Below are positions 6,614-12,492 of a DNA stretch of 12,492 nt, piece by piece; position 1 is the first letter of the stretch, and each line of letters opens with the position of its first letter. The DNA lies in assembly GCA_031411235.1 (NCBI GenBank), contig JANOAR010000100.1:1-12492 (forward strand), in the 5' to 3' direction. The stretch is from JANOAR01 sp031411235. GTDB lineage: Bacteria; Verrucomicrobiota; Verrucomicrobiia; Verrucomicrobiales; Verrucomicrobiaceae. Made by a program: the position numbers and the translations under genes. The notes beneath the pieces are model-generated. The model was not told the origin of the DNA. It saw nothing but the letters and a program-made list of their open reading frames with translations, and searched no databases.

Positions 6614-7732
6614 TCAGTCCCCGACCCTGCCGGGCGCTAAGGGCTTCATGCGGAACATGTTGTGCTCGACGACGGGGGTGCGGCTGAGGGTGCTGCCCAC
6701 GGCGGTGGCGGGCTGGGTGCGGCTGAAGAGATACAATAAGCCATCGGGGCCGAAGCAAAGGCCGTCGGGCCAGATGAAGCGGGCGTCAGACATGAGCACG
6801 CGGTAATCGCGATTTTTAGCCTCAATGACGCCGACGGCGCGGCCTTCGATGTCGCCGAGGTAGAGGTTGTTTTTGTTGTCGATGGTGAGCGATGTGGTGG
6901 ACACGCTGTGCTCGGTGTAGGTCTCGACGGCGGCGGCGAGCTTTTCGCTGCTGGCTTCGGGATTGCGCAGCAGGGCGGTGGGCAGTCGGTAGATGCGGTG
7001 ACTTTGCACCGGGGTGAAGTAAAGCCAGGTGGACTTGCGGTCGAGGGTGAGCGCATTGATGCCGCAGTGCGGAAGGGTGGCGGTGCCATCGAGTCGGGTA
7101 CGAGCGACGCTGCCAAGATTGGCACGCAGGGGGACGCTGGCGTCGGGCATCATGGAGGGGTGGCCCTGGAGCAGTCGGCGAGCGATGCCCGTGGTGCGGT
7201 CGAGGACGATGAGGGCGGCGTCGGAGCCGTTGGCAGGGTCGGCGATGTAGATGAAGGGGGAGTCGGGATCGACAGCGAGATCGGCGAGGAAGGAGCCAGG
7301 GAGGACGGCGGGTGCGGAGAGATTGCGCACGAGCTGGATATTATTTTTGTCATGGTTCCAAGCGAGCACTTTAGGCGTGGTCTCACTGCGGCGTCCGTTG
7401 TCGAGTATCCAGATGACGCCGTTGGCGTCGGCTTGTACGCCTTCGATGGCGTCGAGCGGCGTGGCGGAGGTGGAGCCATCGGCGCTCATTTTTTCATTGG
7501 GGAAGGCGGTGACTTCCCCAGACTTGCGCACCTGCACGGCTCTGAAGCGGGGGCGCTCAGCTTGGTTCACGCCGAGGATCCAGGCGCCATCGGGCGCGGT
7601 CGTCATGCAGGAAGGGCCGAGCGAGAGTCGGAAGACGCTCTCGACTTCGGGATTCTCACCCACGCCCGCCTGTGCCGTGCCAAGGAAAGAGAGGCACAGG
7701 TAACAGAGGGCATGGCGGGCGAGAAGAGGCAT
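6614..7732 (-). CDS. Exported yellow/major royal jelly protein (MRJP) family propeller
   Basis: This 372-residue protein resembles the MRJP/yellow family, first known from insects but also found in bacteria. Residues 1-22 are a signal peptide ending in AQA. Family landmarks are visible: LDAIEGVQADANGVIWILDN (93-112), FLADLAVDP (148-156), YIADPANGSDAALIVLDRTTG (162-182), RRLLQGHPS (185-193), GINALTLD (224-231), LYFTPVQSHRIYRLPT (237-252) and RFIWPDGLCFGPDGLLYL (318-335). The length fits a complete six-bladed propeller. The fold is known to bind small aromatic amines in some insect members; bacterial functions are mostly unknown. It is the last gene of the predicted operon, 12 bases after the membrane protein gene, and no intrinsic terminator follows its stop. 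An SMP-30-type or NHL-type assignment is possible for the fold, but the order of motifs fits MRJP better. Confidence 0.82.
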   Translation of the reverse strand: MPLLARHALCYLCLSFLGTAQAGVGENPEVESVFRLSLGPSCMTTAPDGAWILGVNQAERPRFRAVQVRKSGEVTAFPNEKMSADGSTSATPLDAIEGVQADANGVIWILDNGRRSETTPKVLAWNHDKNNIQLVRNLSAPAVLPGSFLADLAVDPDSPFIYIADPANGSDAALIVLDRTTGIARRLLQGHPSMMPDASVPLRANLGSVARTRLDGTATLPHCGINALTLDRKSTWLYFTPVQSHRIYRLPTALLRNPEASSEKLAAAVETYTEHSVSTTSLTIDNKNNLYLGDIEGRAVGVIEAKNRDYRVLMSDARFIWPDGLCFGPDGLLYLFSRTQPATAVGSTLSRTPVVEHNMFRMKPLAPGRVGD

Positions 7733-7744
7733 GGTGGCTAAGTC

Positions 7745-8329
7745 TCAGAGGTTATCGCGACCTTTGACGATGCCGGCAATTGCTAGGCCAGCGCTGAACC
7801 ATTCGGCGACGTGGTCGAGGGTATTGACGAGGGTGTAGCGAAGTGGAGCCTCAAACCAGATGAACTGCTGGGCGTCCATAGCGACGCCGACAAATAAGCC
7901 GACGATGGAGCAAAAGGCGACGCGCTGGAGGTAGTCCAGCCTCCCGGTCATGGAGAGTAGGATGGCCATAAGTAAGGCGGCGGCGAAGGAGCGAACGAGG
8001 CTCAAGACAAGGTTGTGATTCATGTCGAAGATTTTCGCTTGAGGGCGAATGGTGGCATAGACGACTGGGCCTTCATTCATGGCATTCTGATGCTTGTCTT
8101 CGGCGGCGCGGATTTCGTCAATTCGGGCGTTTTTTGGCAGGGAGCCGCTATTGGGGAGCACGTAATAACCTGCTTCTGGGGCGTTCTGGCGGAGCACTGC
8201 GGCGACGGCAGATTCATCGGTGAATTTTTTCATTTCATCGTTATGCCAAGTGAGTGCCATCCAGGAGATGAAGCCCCAGGTAAAGGATACCAAGGCACCA
8301 GCGAGTGTAGCGAGAGCGATCTGTTTCAT
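7745..8329 (-). CDS. Uncharacterised inner-membrane protein with four predicted helices
   Basis: The 194-residue product has hydrophobic segments at about 5-27, 106-127, 134-152 and 165-188. Between the first and second lies a polar domain of about 75 residues, which should face the periplasm if the N-terminus is inside. The opening (LAGALVSFTWGFISWMAL followed by TWHN) resembles a widespread bacterial family of unknown function that I recognise only by its WGxxSWxxLxWH pattern. It sits 12 bases after the phosphoesterase gene and 12 bases before the propeller gene, so it is very probably co-transcribed with both. No catalytic motif is visible. No Shine-Dalgarno sequence is present. Confidence 0.8.
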   Translation of the reverse strand: MKQIALATLAGALVSFTWGFISWMALTWHNDEMKKFTDESAVAAVLRQNAPEAGYYVLPNSGSLPKNARIDEIRAAEDKHQNAMNEGPVVYATIRPQAKIFDMNHNLVLSLVRSFAAALLMAILLSMTGRLDYLQRVAFCSIVGLFVGVAMDAQQFIWFEAPLRYTLVNTLDHVAEWFSAGLAIAGIVKGRDNL

Positions 8330-8341
8330 GCGAGGGCGAGG

Positions 8342-9124
8342 CTATCGGGCGGGCTGTGGCTTGGCAAGCGCGGAGTCAATGGCGGGCAATCCGCTCTCGG
8401 CTGCGCGAGCATCGCTGTTGCTCACGAGCGTCTCTTCGCACAGCCAGGTGCCGATGCGCTCATGTTGGCTAGCATACTCGCTGGCACCTGCCCATGGCGA
8501 AAAGGCAGGCATGATCCAGTGCTCGGCGGGCACGGTGCCGCGCAGGCGTTGCTGAATGAGTGCGGGCACTTTGCGCTTGGCCCCTGAGCTATCTCTTACC
8601 ACCACCGCAGGGTGCTCATGGCCGGTGATATGAATCAATTCACTGGGGTACTCCAACTCAAAGCGCACCTCGCCGACTACCGCGTCGAATTTGTGCCCGT
8701 GGTGGAATAGGTAACGCCCGATGCGATGCCACGGCGTGCAATGGCAGGCCTCTTTGATTTGTCGGCGGTCATGATTGCCTTCGATAAAAATCAACTCGGG
8801 CACGACGCGGCGCACTCTTTCGATGAGCCTGATCGTCTCGCGCCATGAGCCGCCGCCGTCCATCACATCGCCAGCAAGCACGAGTGTTTGGGGTTGGTAA
8901 TCATGCAGGAGGGCCATGAGTCGCGTCTCAGTCGCCGCCATGCACCAGGTCACTGGCGCGGCGTTGTGGTTGCGCGTGCGGTTTAGCTCAAAGCCGTAGT
9001 GGATGTCGGCCACGGTTAGCCACTTATTCTCCTGATGAAACAAAGCTCTGCGGCCATCGAGTACGCAGTCATGCCCTACCTTTGCGGCAGTGAATGGCGA
9101 AGAGTTGGTTGTTGGATCACCCAC
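8342..9124 (-). CDS. PdeM/YfcE-like calcineurin-type metallophosphoesterase
   Basis: A complete set of calcineurin-type metal ligands is present: DIH (40-42), GDVMD (85-89), GNHD (116-119), HHGH (141-144) and GHEHP (168-172), counted from the GTG at 9124. The overall plan, with the C-terminal PAFSPWAG block, is that of PdeM-like proteins. Some of these are DNA-ligase-associated phosphodiesterases; others are uncharacterised. No ligase or helicase partner lies within this cluster, so the ligase-associated role should not be assumed. No ATG is available before the first motif. GTG at 9124 is preferred because GGTGA lies four bases upstream; TTG at 9136 would add four residues. No signal peptide is seen, so it should act in the cytoplasm. 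The C-terminal 30 residues (rich in Ala, Ser and Pro) are low in complexity and may be disordered. Confidence 0.88.
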   Translation of the reverse strand: MGDPTTNSSPFTAAKVGHDCVLDGRRALFHQENKWLTVADIHYGFELNRTRNHNAAPVTWCMAATETRLMALLHDYQPQTLVLAGDVMDGGGSWRETIRLIERVRRVVPELIFIEGNHDRRQIKEACHCTPWHRIGRYLFHHGHKFDAVVGEVRFELEYPSELIHITGHEHPAVVVRDSSGAKRKVPALIQQRLRGTVPAEHWIMPAFSPWAGASEYASQHERIGTWLCEETLVSNSDARAAESGLPAIDSALAKPQPAR

Positions 9125-9159
9125 CTTTTCACCCAAGACGCGATCACTGGAAGCTCAAG

Positions 9160-9220
9160 CACAAAGCGCTCTGTGGAGCATCTGTACCGAGCCGGGCTAA
9201 AGCCCTGGACTACACTCCAC
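9160..9220. repeat. REP-like palindromic element at a gene boundary
   Basis: Several nested inverted repeats lie here. The core is CCGGGCT (9192-9198) against AGCCTGG-type bases at 9202-9208, seven pairs with one G/T, around an AAA loop. Outside it TGTA (9183-9186) pairs with TACA (9211-9214) and GTGGAG (9173-9178) with CTCCAC (9215-9220). A further near-perfect 16-base palindrome occupies 9160-9175, so the two structures overlap and may exclude each other. The stop codon of the upstream gene and its last eight or so codons lie inside the element. Such palindromes are often dispersed repeats; only one copy was noticed in this window. Confidence 0.5.
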
Positions 9221-9610
9221 CACGCCCGCCTTGGGCACGGCCCCAGCGCCCGGCACAGGCACTCGCTGCGAGCGGCCCACGGGTGAAACGGTGCCACCAG
9301 CAGGCACGTTGTTCTTGTGATTCGTCGGTGGCTCCCCCTTTTTCATGCTCGGGCGCACGGTGCTGGGGAAGGCGTCGTGAAAACTCTCGACCACCGCCAT
9401 CCATGCCGTCTCGGCCTTGCCTCGCACGTCGCTCCATTCCACGCGATCCTTGCAATACCAGCCTGCGCCACCCAGCGCAGCAACGATGACCACGCGCATC
9501 CAACGCCTGAAGCGCCGCGCCCGCAGTTCGTCATCGGTGAGCACGTCGATGGTCTGCGGAGATCGCGCTGAGGTGCGTGGCGGACTCTGGGGCTGGGGCA
9601 CGCGGTACAT
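9197..9610 (-). CDS. Small predicted single-pass membrane protein, function unknown
   Basis: The 137-residue product has a polar N-terminus with TDDELRARRFRRWMR (25-39) running into a short hydrophobic helix (about 37-53, VVIVAALGGAGWYC). The positive charges before the helix predict the N-terminus inside and the larger C-terminal part outside. The outer part is rich in Pro, Gly and Val with no known motif. The ATG lies 12 bases after the stop of the peptidase gene, with AGGGA eight bases ahead that may serve as one of the few Shine-Dalgarno-like sites here. The last residues (VVECSPGL) are encoded within a palindromic element, so the C-terminus may be recent and poorly conserved. Support rests on operon position and membrane pattern rather than a recognised family. 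Confidence 0.6.
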   Translation of the reverse strand: MYRVPQPQSPPRTSARSPQTIDVLTDDELRARRFRRWMRVVIVAALGGAGWYCKDRVEWSDVRGKAETAWMAVVESFHDAFPSTVRPSMKKGEPPTNHKNNVPAGGTVSPVGRSQRVPVPGAGAVPKAGVVECSPGL

Positions 9611-9622
9611 ATGTCCCTGCGT

Positions 9623-10849
9623 TTATTGAGCGGAGGTGGTTGCGGTCTTCCCCGCCACGAACTCGATTTTGATGCCCTCACCACGGAAGGCTTTCTGCAC
9701 TTCTTCCTGGAGTTGCTCGGGCGTGCGCTCGCGCAGCAGATGCTTCGCAAAGGCTTCCTCGCCCTTCATTCCCCCTTCGATGGCACGCAGGCAGGCGATA
9801 ATGTTGGCGGCATCGCCTTTGCCATCCAGATGGTAGAAATAATACGTCAACATACCAGCCGAGCCGTAGTTCAGGCGAGCGTCGCCGCCCTCACCGAGCG
9901 CGGTCATCCACTCGCGACCATTGATGGTGAGCAGCGACTTCAGCTCGCGCATGGTGAAGGACTTGCCATCGCCGCCCATCCGGTTGGCGTAGTCGCGCAT
10001 GGAGTCTTTGTGCTTGGCGAGATTGAACTTTCCCCGCTCGTAGGCCTGCTGCTCCACGTACTCAGCCGCGCCTTCGATGTACCAGGTCGGCAGGTCGCGC
10101 AGCCAGTGGTTCATCATCTGGTGGGTGATCTCGTGGATGAGCGTGACGTTGTCGTCATCGCTATTTTTTTCCAATGACACGCGGCTGCCCACCATCTTCA
10201 CGCCCAGGCTTTTCAGCGGCACTTTCAGCGCTTTGTCGCTGCTCATGTAGATGCCTGCAGAGCCCTGCACACCACCCGCTTTCATATAGTCGTCGGTGAC
10301 GGTGTAGAGCCGTGCCTGGAAGATGTCGCGCAGCTTTTCCGGCTTGGGTTTCAAGTCGAGCGGCAGCTTGCAATTGAGCAGCCACGTCGCCTCGAAGACC
10401 TTCTTGAACTCGCTCACCACATTGGCTCCGAGCTTTGAGTCGCAGACGAATTCATAGTGATCGCTGCGGTAGATGAACTCCTTCGTCGCAGCGTCTTCCT
10501 TCACCACGGTGACCTTGGGTTTCTCCTCCAGAGCGACGATGCGCGGCCACTCTTTCTCGGCGAGGGGCTGGTCGCTGTCGGTGCTGGCTGCTGCTCCTGG
10601 AGCCGCAGGTGTTGCCGCGCTCGCCGCCTCTTTGGCAAAGGCTTGGTCAGCAGTGGAGAGCCTCGCCAGTGGCACGGGCACCACGGCTCCGTTGGCAAGC
10701 TTCAGCGTCACCGTGGTGCCATCGCTGCTAATGAACGTCGCGGGGATCGCCTTGCCATCGGTGCTAGTCCAGGTGCGCACGGTCGCGACTTGCTGGGCGT
10801 GCAGGCAGGTGGTGATGACGAGGCAGAGCGTGATGAGAGGCTTATGCAT
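9623..10849 (-). CDS. Exported SHD1-domain protein with a gluzincin-type zinc peptidase domain
   Basis: A signal peptide (about 1-18, ending CLHA) leads a 408-residue exported protein. Residues 24-73 (RTWTSTDGKAIPATFISSDG, then VTLKLANG and VPVPLARLSTADQAF) match the SLA1 homology 1 domain, common in Planctomycetes and Verrucomicrobia. An Ala/Pro/Ser-rich linker (about 74-95) follows. The catalytic part has HEITH at 239-243 and a Glu at 259 in WYIEGAAEY, the HExxH plus downstream Glu pattern of gluzincins; NYGSAGMLTYYFYH (327-340) lies further on. Layout resembles DUF1570-type putative peptidases. The expected role is zinc-dependent peptide hydrolysis outside the cytoplasm, with the SHD1 domain perhaps binding a partner. 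The substrate is unknown. It follows the pectate lyase by nine bases, and its start codon lies in a 14-base palindrome. Confidence 0.87.
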   Translation of the reverse strand: MHKPLITLCLVITTCLHAQQVATVRTWTSTDGKAIPATFISSDGTTVTLKLANGAVVPVPLARLSTADQAFAKEAASAATPAAPGAAASTDSDQPLAEKEWPRIVALEEKPKVTVVKEDAATKEFIYRSDHYEFVCDSKLGANVVSEFKKVFEATWLLNCKLPLDLKPKPEKLRDIFQARLYTVTDDYMKAGGVQGSAGIYMSSDKALKVPLKSLGVKMVGSRVSLEKNSDDDNVTLIHEITHQMMNHWLRDLPTWYIEGAAEYVEQQAYERGKFNLAKHKDSMRDYANRMGGDGKSFTMRELKSLLTINGREWMTALGEGGDARLNYGSAGMLTYYFYHLDGKGDAANIIACLRAIEGGMKGEEAFAKHLLRERTPEQLQEEVQKAFRGEGIKIEFVAGKTATTSAQ

Positions 10850-10859
10850 TCGCGAATGC
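10846..10859. repeat. 14-base perfect palindrome across the lyase stop and peptidase start
   Basis: GCATTCGCGAATGC equals its own reverse complement. It covers the nine-base gap between two genes, the peptidase ATG and the last base of the pectate lyase stop. In RNA it would form a five-pair stem with a CGCG loop that includes the start codon. It could affect translational coupling or be a protein-binding site; chance cannot be excluded. Confidence 0.4.
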
Positions 10860-12139
10860 TAGCCGCCCGTGGTGCGCCGCACAAACAATCTTCGCGCCAG
10901 TGCTTCGGGTTGCCCCTCAGTGCCATCGAGCCTCGGCCAGCCACCTACCTCGCGCTGCGAGGTGATGGGGGCACGCAACCGCATGTTGTGGACATCATTC
11001 AGGATGCGCACATCCACAGCATCTCGCTGGTGCGAGCAACCAGTGACCGCCAGCACAGCCTCCAAAGCACGTAGAGGATCGCTAGGCTGAAGGGAAGCGC
11101 TGGTGGTGAAGAGCGCCTGGGACGCCGTGTTTTTCAACTGCACATCGCTTCGCGGCCAAAGCGTGGGCTCGTCGCTGACGATGTTGCCGAGCATCGCAAC
11201 TCGCACTTCCTGGGCCGTGCCATGTTTGGTCACGGGCTCTATGGGTGGCCGCTTGGTATTGGCTGCGAGGTAAATATTGTGGATGAACTGGAACTCGAAG
11301 CGCTTGCCCTTCGCCTCGTTTTTATGATCCTCCACGCCCGTGGTGAAGCGCGAGCCCGAGTGCGTGTAGCCGCAAAGCACGTTGTTCACCGCCTCCATGC
11401 GCACCGTGTAGTCGTCGCTCTTGCGCATGTCATTGGCCTCAAACTGCGGACCACGCATCACATAGCGCGAGATGAGGCAGTGGTGAACGGAGAGCGTGCT
11501 GGCGCTGGCATTGAAGCCATAGGCATGATCCTCGCCATACGGGTGCAGGCTCGGGCGGCCCAGTGGCTCACTGAGGATGCACCACTGCACCGTCACTTCG
11601 CGCGAGTGGACGACACTCACGATCTCGTCGCAGCTCCAAGAGAGCGAGCAGTGGTCGATGAGCACATCGCGGCTCTTGCTAATGTTGATGCAGTCCAGCC
11701 CGTTGGAGTTTTTGGGCCGCTTCAAATGCTGCTCTTTGTTGCGCCGCAACACCGCTTCATCGCCCAGTCGCACGCGGATGTTTTTGATGATGACATCATG
11801 CGTGCCTGTGATTTCCAAACTGCCACCGCGCAGACAAACCCCGAGCGCAGGAGCCGTGCCGCCGTCGAGGGTGAGAAAGGGCTCGCGCACGATGAGGCGA
11901 TCTTTAAGCCGAATATCGCCACAGACGGCGAAGGTAACGACGCGTGGGCCGGGTTGCGCGAGTGCCCAGCGCAGACTTCCCTCGCGCGGATTTTTTACAT
12001 CATCATCCAGCCGAGTCACAACGAGCGACTGCCCGCCAGCGCCACCGCGAACCTCCGAGCCGAAGCCCAGGGCTGGGGATTGGGCAGAGGCCCATGGGGC
12101 AAGCAGCAAGGCGGGCAACAGCCAACGCAGAGGATTCAT
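10859..12139 (-). CDS. Exported PL1-type pectate lyase
   Basis: The 426-residue protein has a signal peptide (about 1-20, LLPALLLAPWASAQ) and a right-handed parallel beta-helix pattern typical of pectate lyases. Family signatures include GAGGQSLVVTRLDDD (33-47), GSLRWAL (54-60), FAVCGDIRL (70-78), the helix step ITGTHDVIIKNIRVRLGDE (110-128) and LDCINISKSRDVLIDHCSLS (148-167). D149, D162 and D171 are candidate calcium ligands. R229 in RGPQFE, followed by RMEAVNNVLCGY, is the candidate catalytic Arg by comparison with the RxP region of PL1 enzymes. The reaction would be calcium-dependent beta-elimination of de-esterified pectin outside the cell. It is the first gene of the predicted operon. 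The ATG at 12139 has no Shine-Dalgarno sequence, and a possible promoter lies very close. PL1 rather than PL9 or PL3 is by motif recognition only. Confidence 0.88.
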   Translation of the reverse strand: MNPLRWLLPALLLAPWASAQSPALGFGSEVRGGAGGQSLVVTRLDDDVKNPREGSLRWALAQPGPRVVTFAVCGDIRLKDRLIVREPFLTLDGGTAPALGVCLRGGSLEITGTHDVIIKNIRVRLGDEAVLRRNKEQHLKRPKNSNGLDCINISKSRDVLIDHCSLSWSCDEIVSVVHSREVTVQWCILSEPLGRPSLHPYGEDHAYGFNASASTLSVHHCLISRYVMRGPQFEANDMRKSDDYTVRMEAVNNVLCGYTHSGSRFTTGVEDHKNEAKGKRFEFQFIHNIYLAANTKRPPIEPVTKHGTAQEVRVAMLGNIVSDEPTLWPRSDVQLKNTASQALFTTSASLQPSDPLRALEAVLAVTGCSHQRDAVDVRILNDVHNMRLRAPITSQREVGGWPRLDGTEGQPEALARRLFVRRTTGG

Positions 12140-12147
12140 AGGGCGCT

Positions 12148-12176
12148 ATACTGGCAGGTGGGCCGGGCATTGCCAA
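12148..12176 (-). promoter_or_regulatory. Possible promoter of the pectate lyase operon
   Basis: On the minus strand TTGGCA (12176-12171) and CAGTAT (12153-12148) are 17 bases apart. The first matches five of six consensus bases for a sigma-70-type -35 box, the second only three of six for a -10 box. The -10 box ends eight bases before the lyase ATG, so transcription would begin almost at the start codon and give a leaderless message. This is a weak call. Confidence 0.3.
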
Positions 12177-12218
12177 GCGCTTACAGAGCGGGTGAAAGTT
12201 CGCGAGATGGCCTCCGAC

Positions 12219-12265
12219 ATGCTTGTCAGCATAGAGCAGCGGCTCTGTTATTGGCCATTCGGCCA
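12219..12265. repeat. Cluster of three 14-base hairpins after the antiporter gene
   Basis: Three hairpins, each with a perfect five-pair stem and a four-base loop, lie at 12219-12232, 12233-12246 and 12252-12265. The first two abut directly. On the minus strand the group begins four bases after the antiporter stop. No T-run follows, so it is not a standard intrinsic terminator; a role in 3'-end stability or attenuation before the operon is possible. Confidence 0.4.
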
Positions 12266-12269
12266 TCGT

Positions 12270-12492
12270 TCATGCCCGGCGCATCACACGATCCAACCAC
12301 GGCACCGTCATCAGCGTCGTCACCACCGCCATCATCGCGAGCGCGGCGAAGAGGCTCTCGCTGATGATGCCGCGTTGCAGACCGATATTGATGATGATCA
12401 GCTCCATCAAGCCGCGAGCATTCATCAGTGCCCCAATGCCCATCGACTCGCGTTGGCTCATGCCTGTGACTCGTGCGGCGAACCAACAAGCG
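12270..12492 (-). CDS. CPA-type cation/proton antiporter, C-terminal end (5' part outside window)
   Basis: The frame is open to the right edge, and the first visible residues (ACWFAARVTGMSQRES) continue without a break into GIGALMNARGLMELIIINIG. This ALMNxRGLMEL block is a hallmark of the last transmembrane segments of monovalent cation:proton antiporters of the CPA1/CPA2 (Na+/H+ exchanger) group. One more hydrophobic helix (LFAALAMMAVVTTLMTVPWL) and a short basic tail follow, and the protein ends without a nucleotide-binding RCK/TrkA domain in this part. An internal ATG at 12461 is not the true start. The gene probably exchanges Na+ or K+ for protons across the inner membrane. It is separated from the downstream pectate lyase by 130 bases and is likely a separate unit. 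Confidence 0.85.
   Translation of the reverse strand, partial: ACWFAARVTGMSQRESMGIGALMNARGLMELIIINIGLQRGIISESLFAALAMMAVVTTLMTVPWLDRVMRRA

Larger units (their letters stand above)
6614..12139 (-). other. Predicted six-gene operon of mainly exported and membrane proteins
   Basis: Six minus-strand genes follow each other with gaps of 9, 12, 60, 12 and 12 bases and no intrinsic terminator between them. The order is pectate lyase, SHD1 peptidase, one-helix membrane protein, metallophosphoesterase, four-helix membrane protein and yellow-type propeller. The 130-base gap before the first gene and the 131-base gap after the last bound the unit. Co-transcription is inferred from spacing only. An internal promoter at the 60-base gap is possible. 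Confidence 0.65.

Noticed and set aside
6908..7741. A Gly- and Glu-rich 277-codon plus-strand frame
   Set aside because: It is the shadow of the yellow-type propeller gene and has the typical composition of an antisense frame.
11222..12364. A 380-codon open frame on the plus strand
   Set aside because: It lies antisense to the pectate lyase, its product is low-complexity and matches no family, and such frames are expected opposite GC-rich genes.

Overview
The window looks like part of a Verrucomicrobiota chromosome, possibly a Prosthecobacter-like member, with a planctomycete as the alternative. This rests on content rather than any marker gene. There is a Tat-exported DUF1501 protein, a secreted SHD1-plus-metallopeptidase protein, several exported beta-propeller and carbohydrate-active proteins, moderately GC-rich DNA, and almost no Shine-Dalgarno sequences in front of the starts. 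No rRNA, tRNA or CRISPR array was seen.

Left part, plus strand: the 3' end of an IS5-type transposase gene (2-436) runs in from outside. A gene-free stretch of about 280 bases follows, with one 9-bp inverted repeat. Next come an exported SMP-30/gluconolactonase-type propeller (718-1701), a non-canonical RecQ helicase (1769-3721) and, 20 bases later, a LysR-type regulator (3742-4614).

Middle, minus strand: a DUF1501 protein (4727-6064) converges on the regulator and ends at a very clear intrinsic terminator (4662-4699). A small Lys/Ala-rich basic protein (6255-6482) has its own terminator (6192-6226).

Right part, minus strand: six genes from 12139 down to 6614 are closely packed, with gaps of 9, 12, 60, 12 and 12 bases, and probably form one operon. 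In transcription order they are a PL1-type pectate lyase, an SHD1/gluzincin peptidase, a small one-helix membrane protein, a PdeM-like metallophosphoesterase, a four-helix membrane protein, and a bacterial homologue of the insect yellow/major royal jelly proteins. Three of the six carry clear signal peptides, so the theme is the cell envelope and extracellular polymers, but no shared pathway can be proven from sequence. A REP-like palindromic element sits at the 60-base gap. Upstream of the operon, the 3' end of a CPA-type cation/proton antiporter gene (12270 to the edge) is followed by a cluster of small hairpins.

Most of the window is ordinary core or accessory gene content. The points most worth a second look are the six-gene exported-protein operon, the yellow-family propeller, the RecQ subfamily with an inserted region before its zinc module, the palindromic element at 9160-9220, and the histone-H1-like basic protein.
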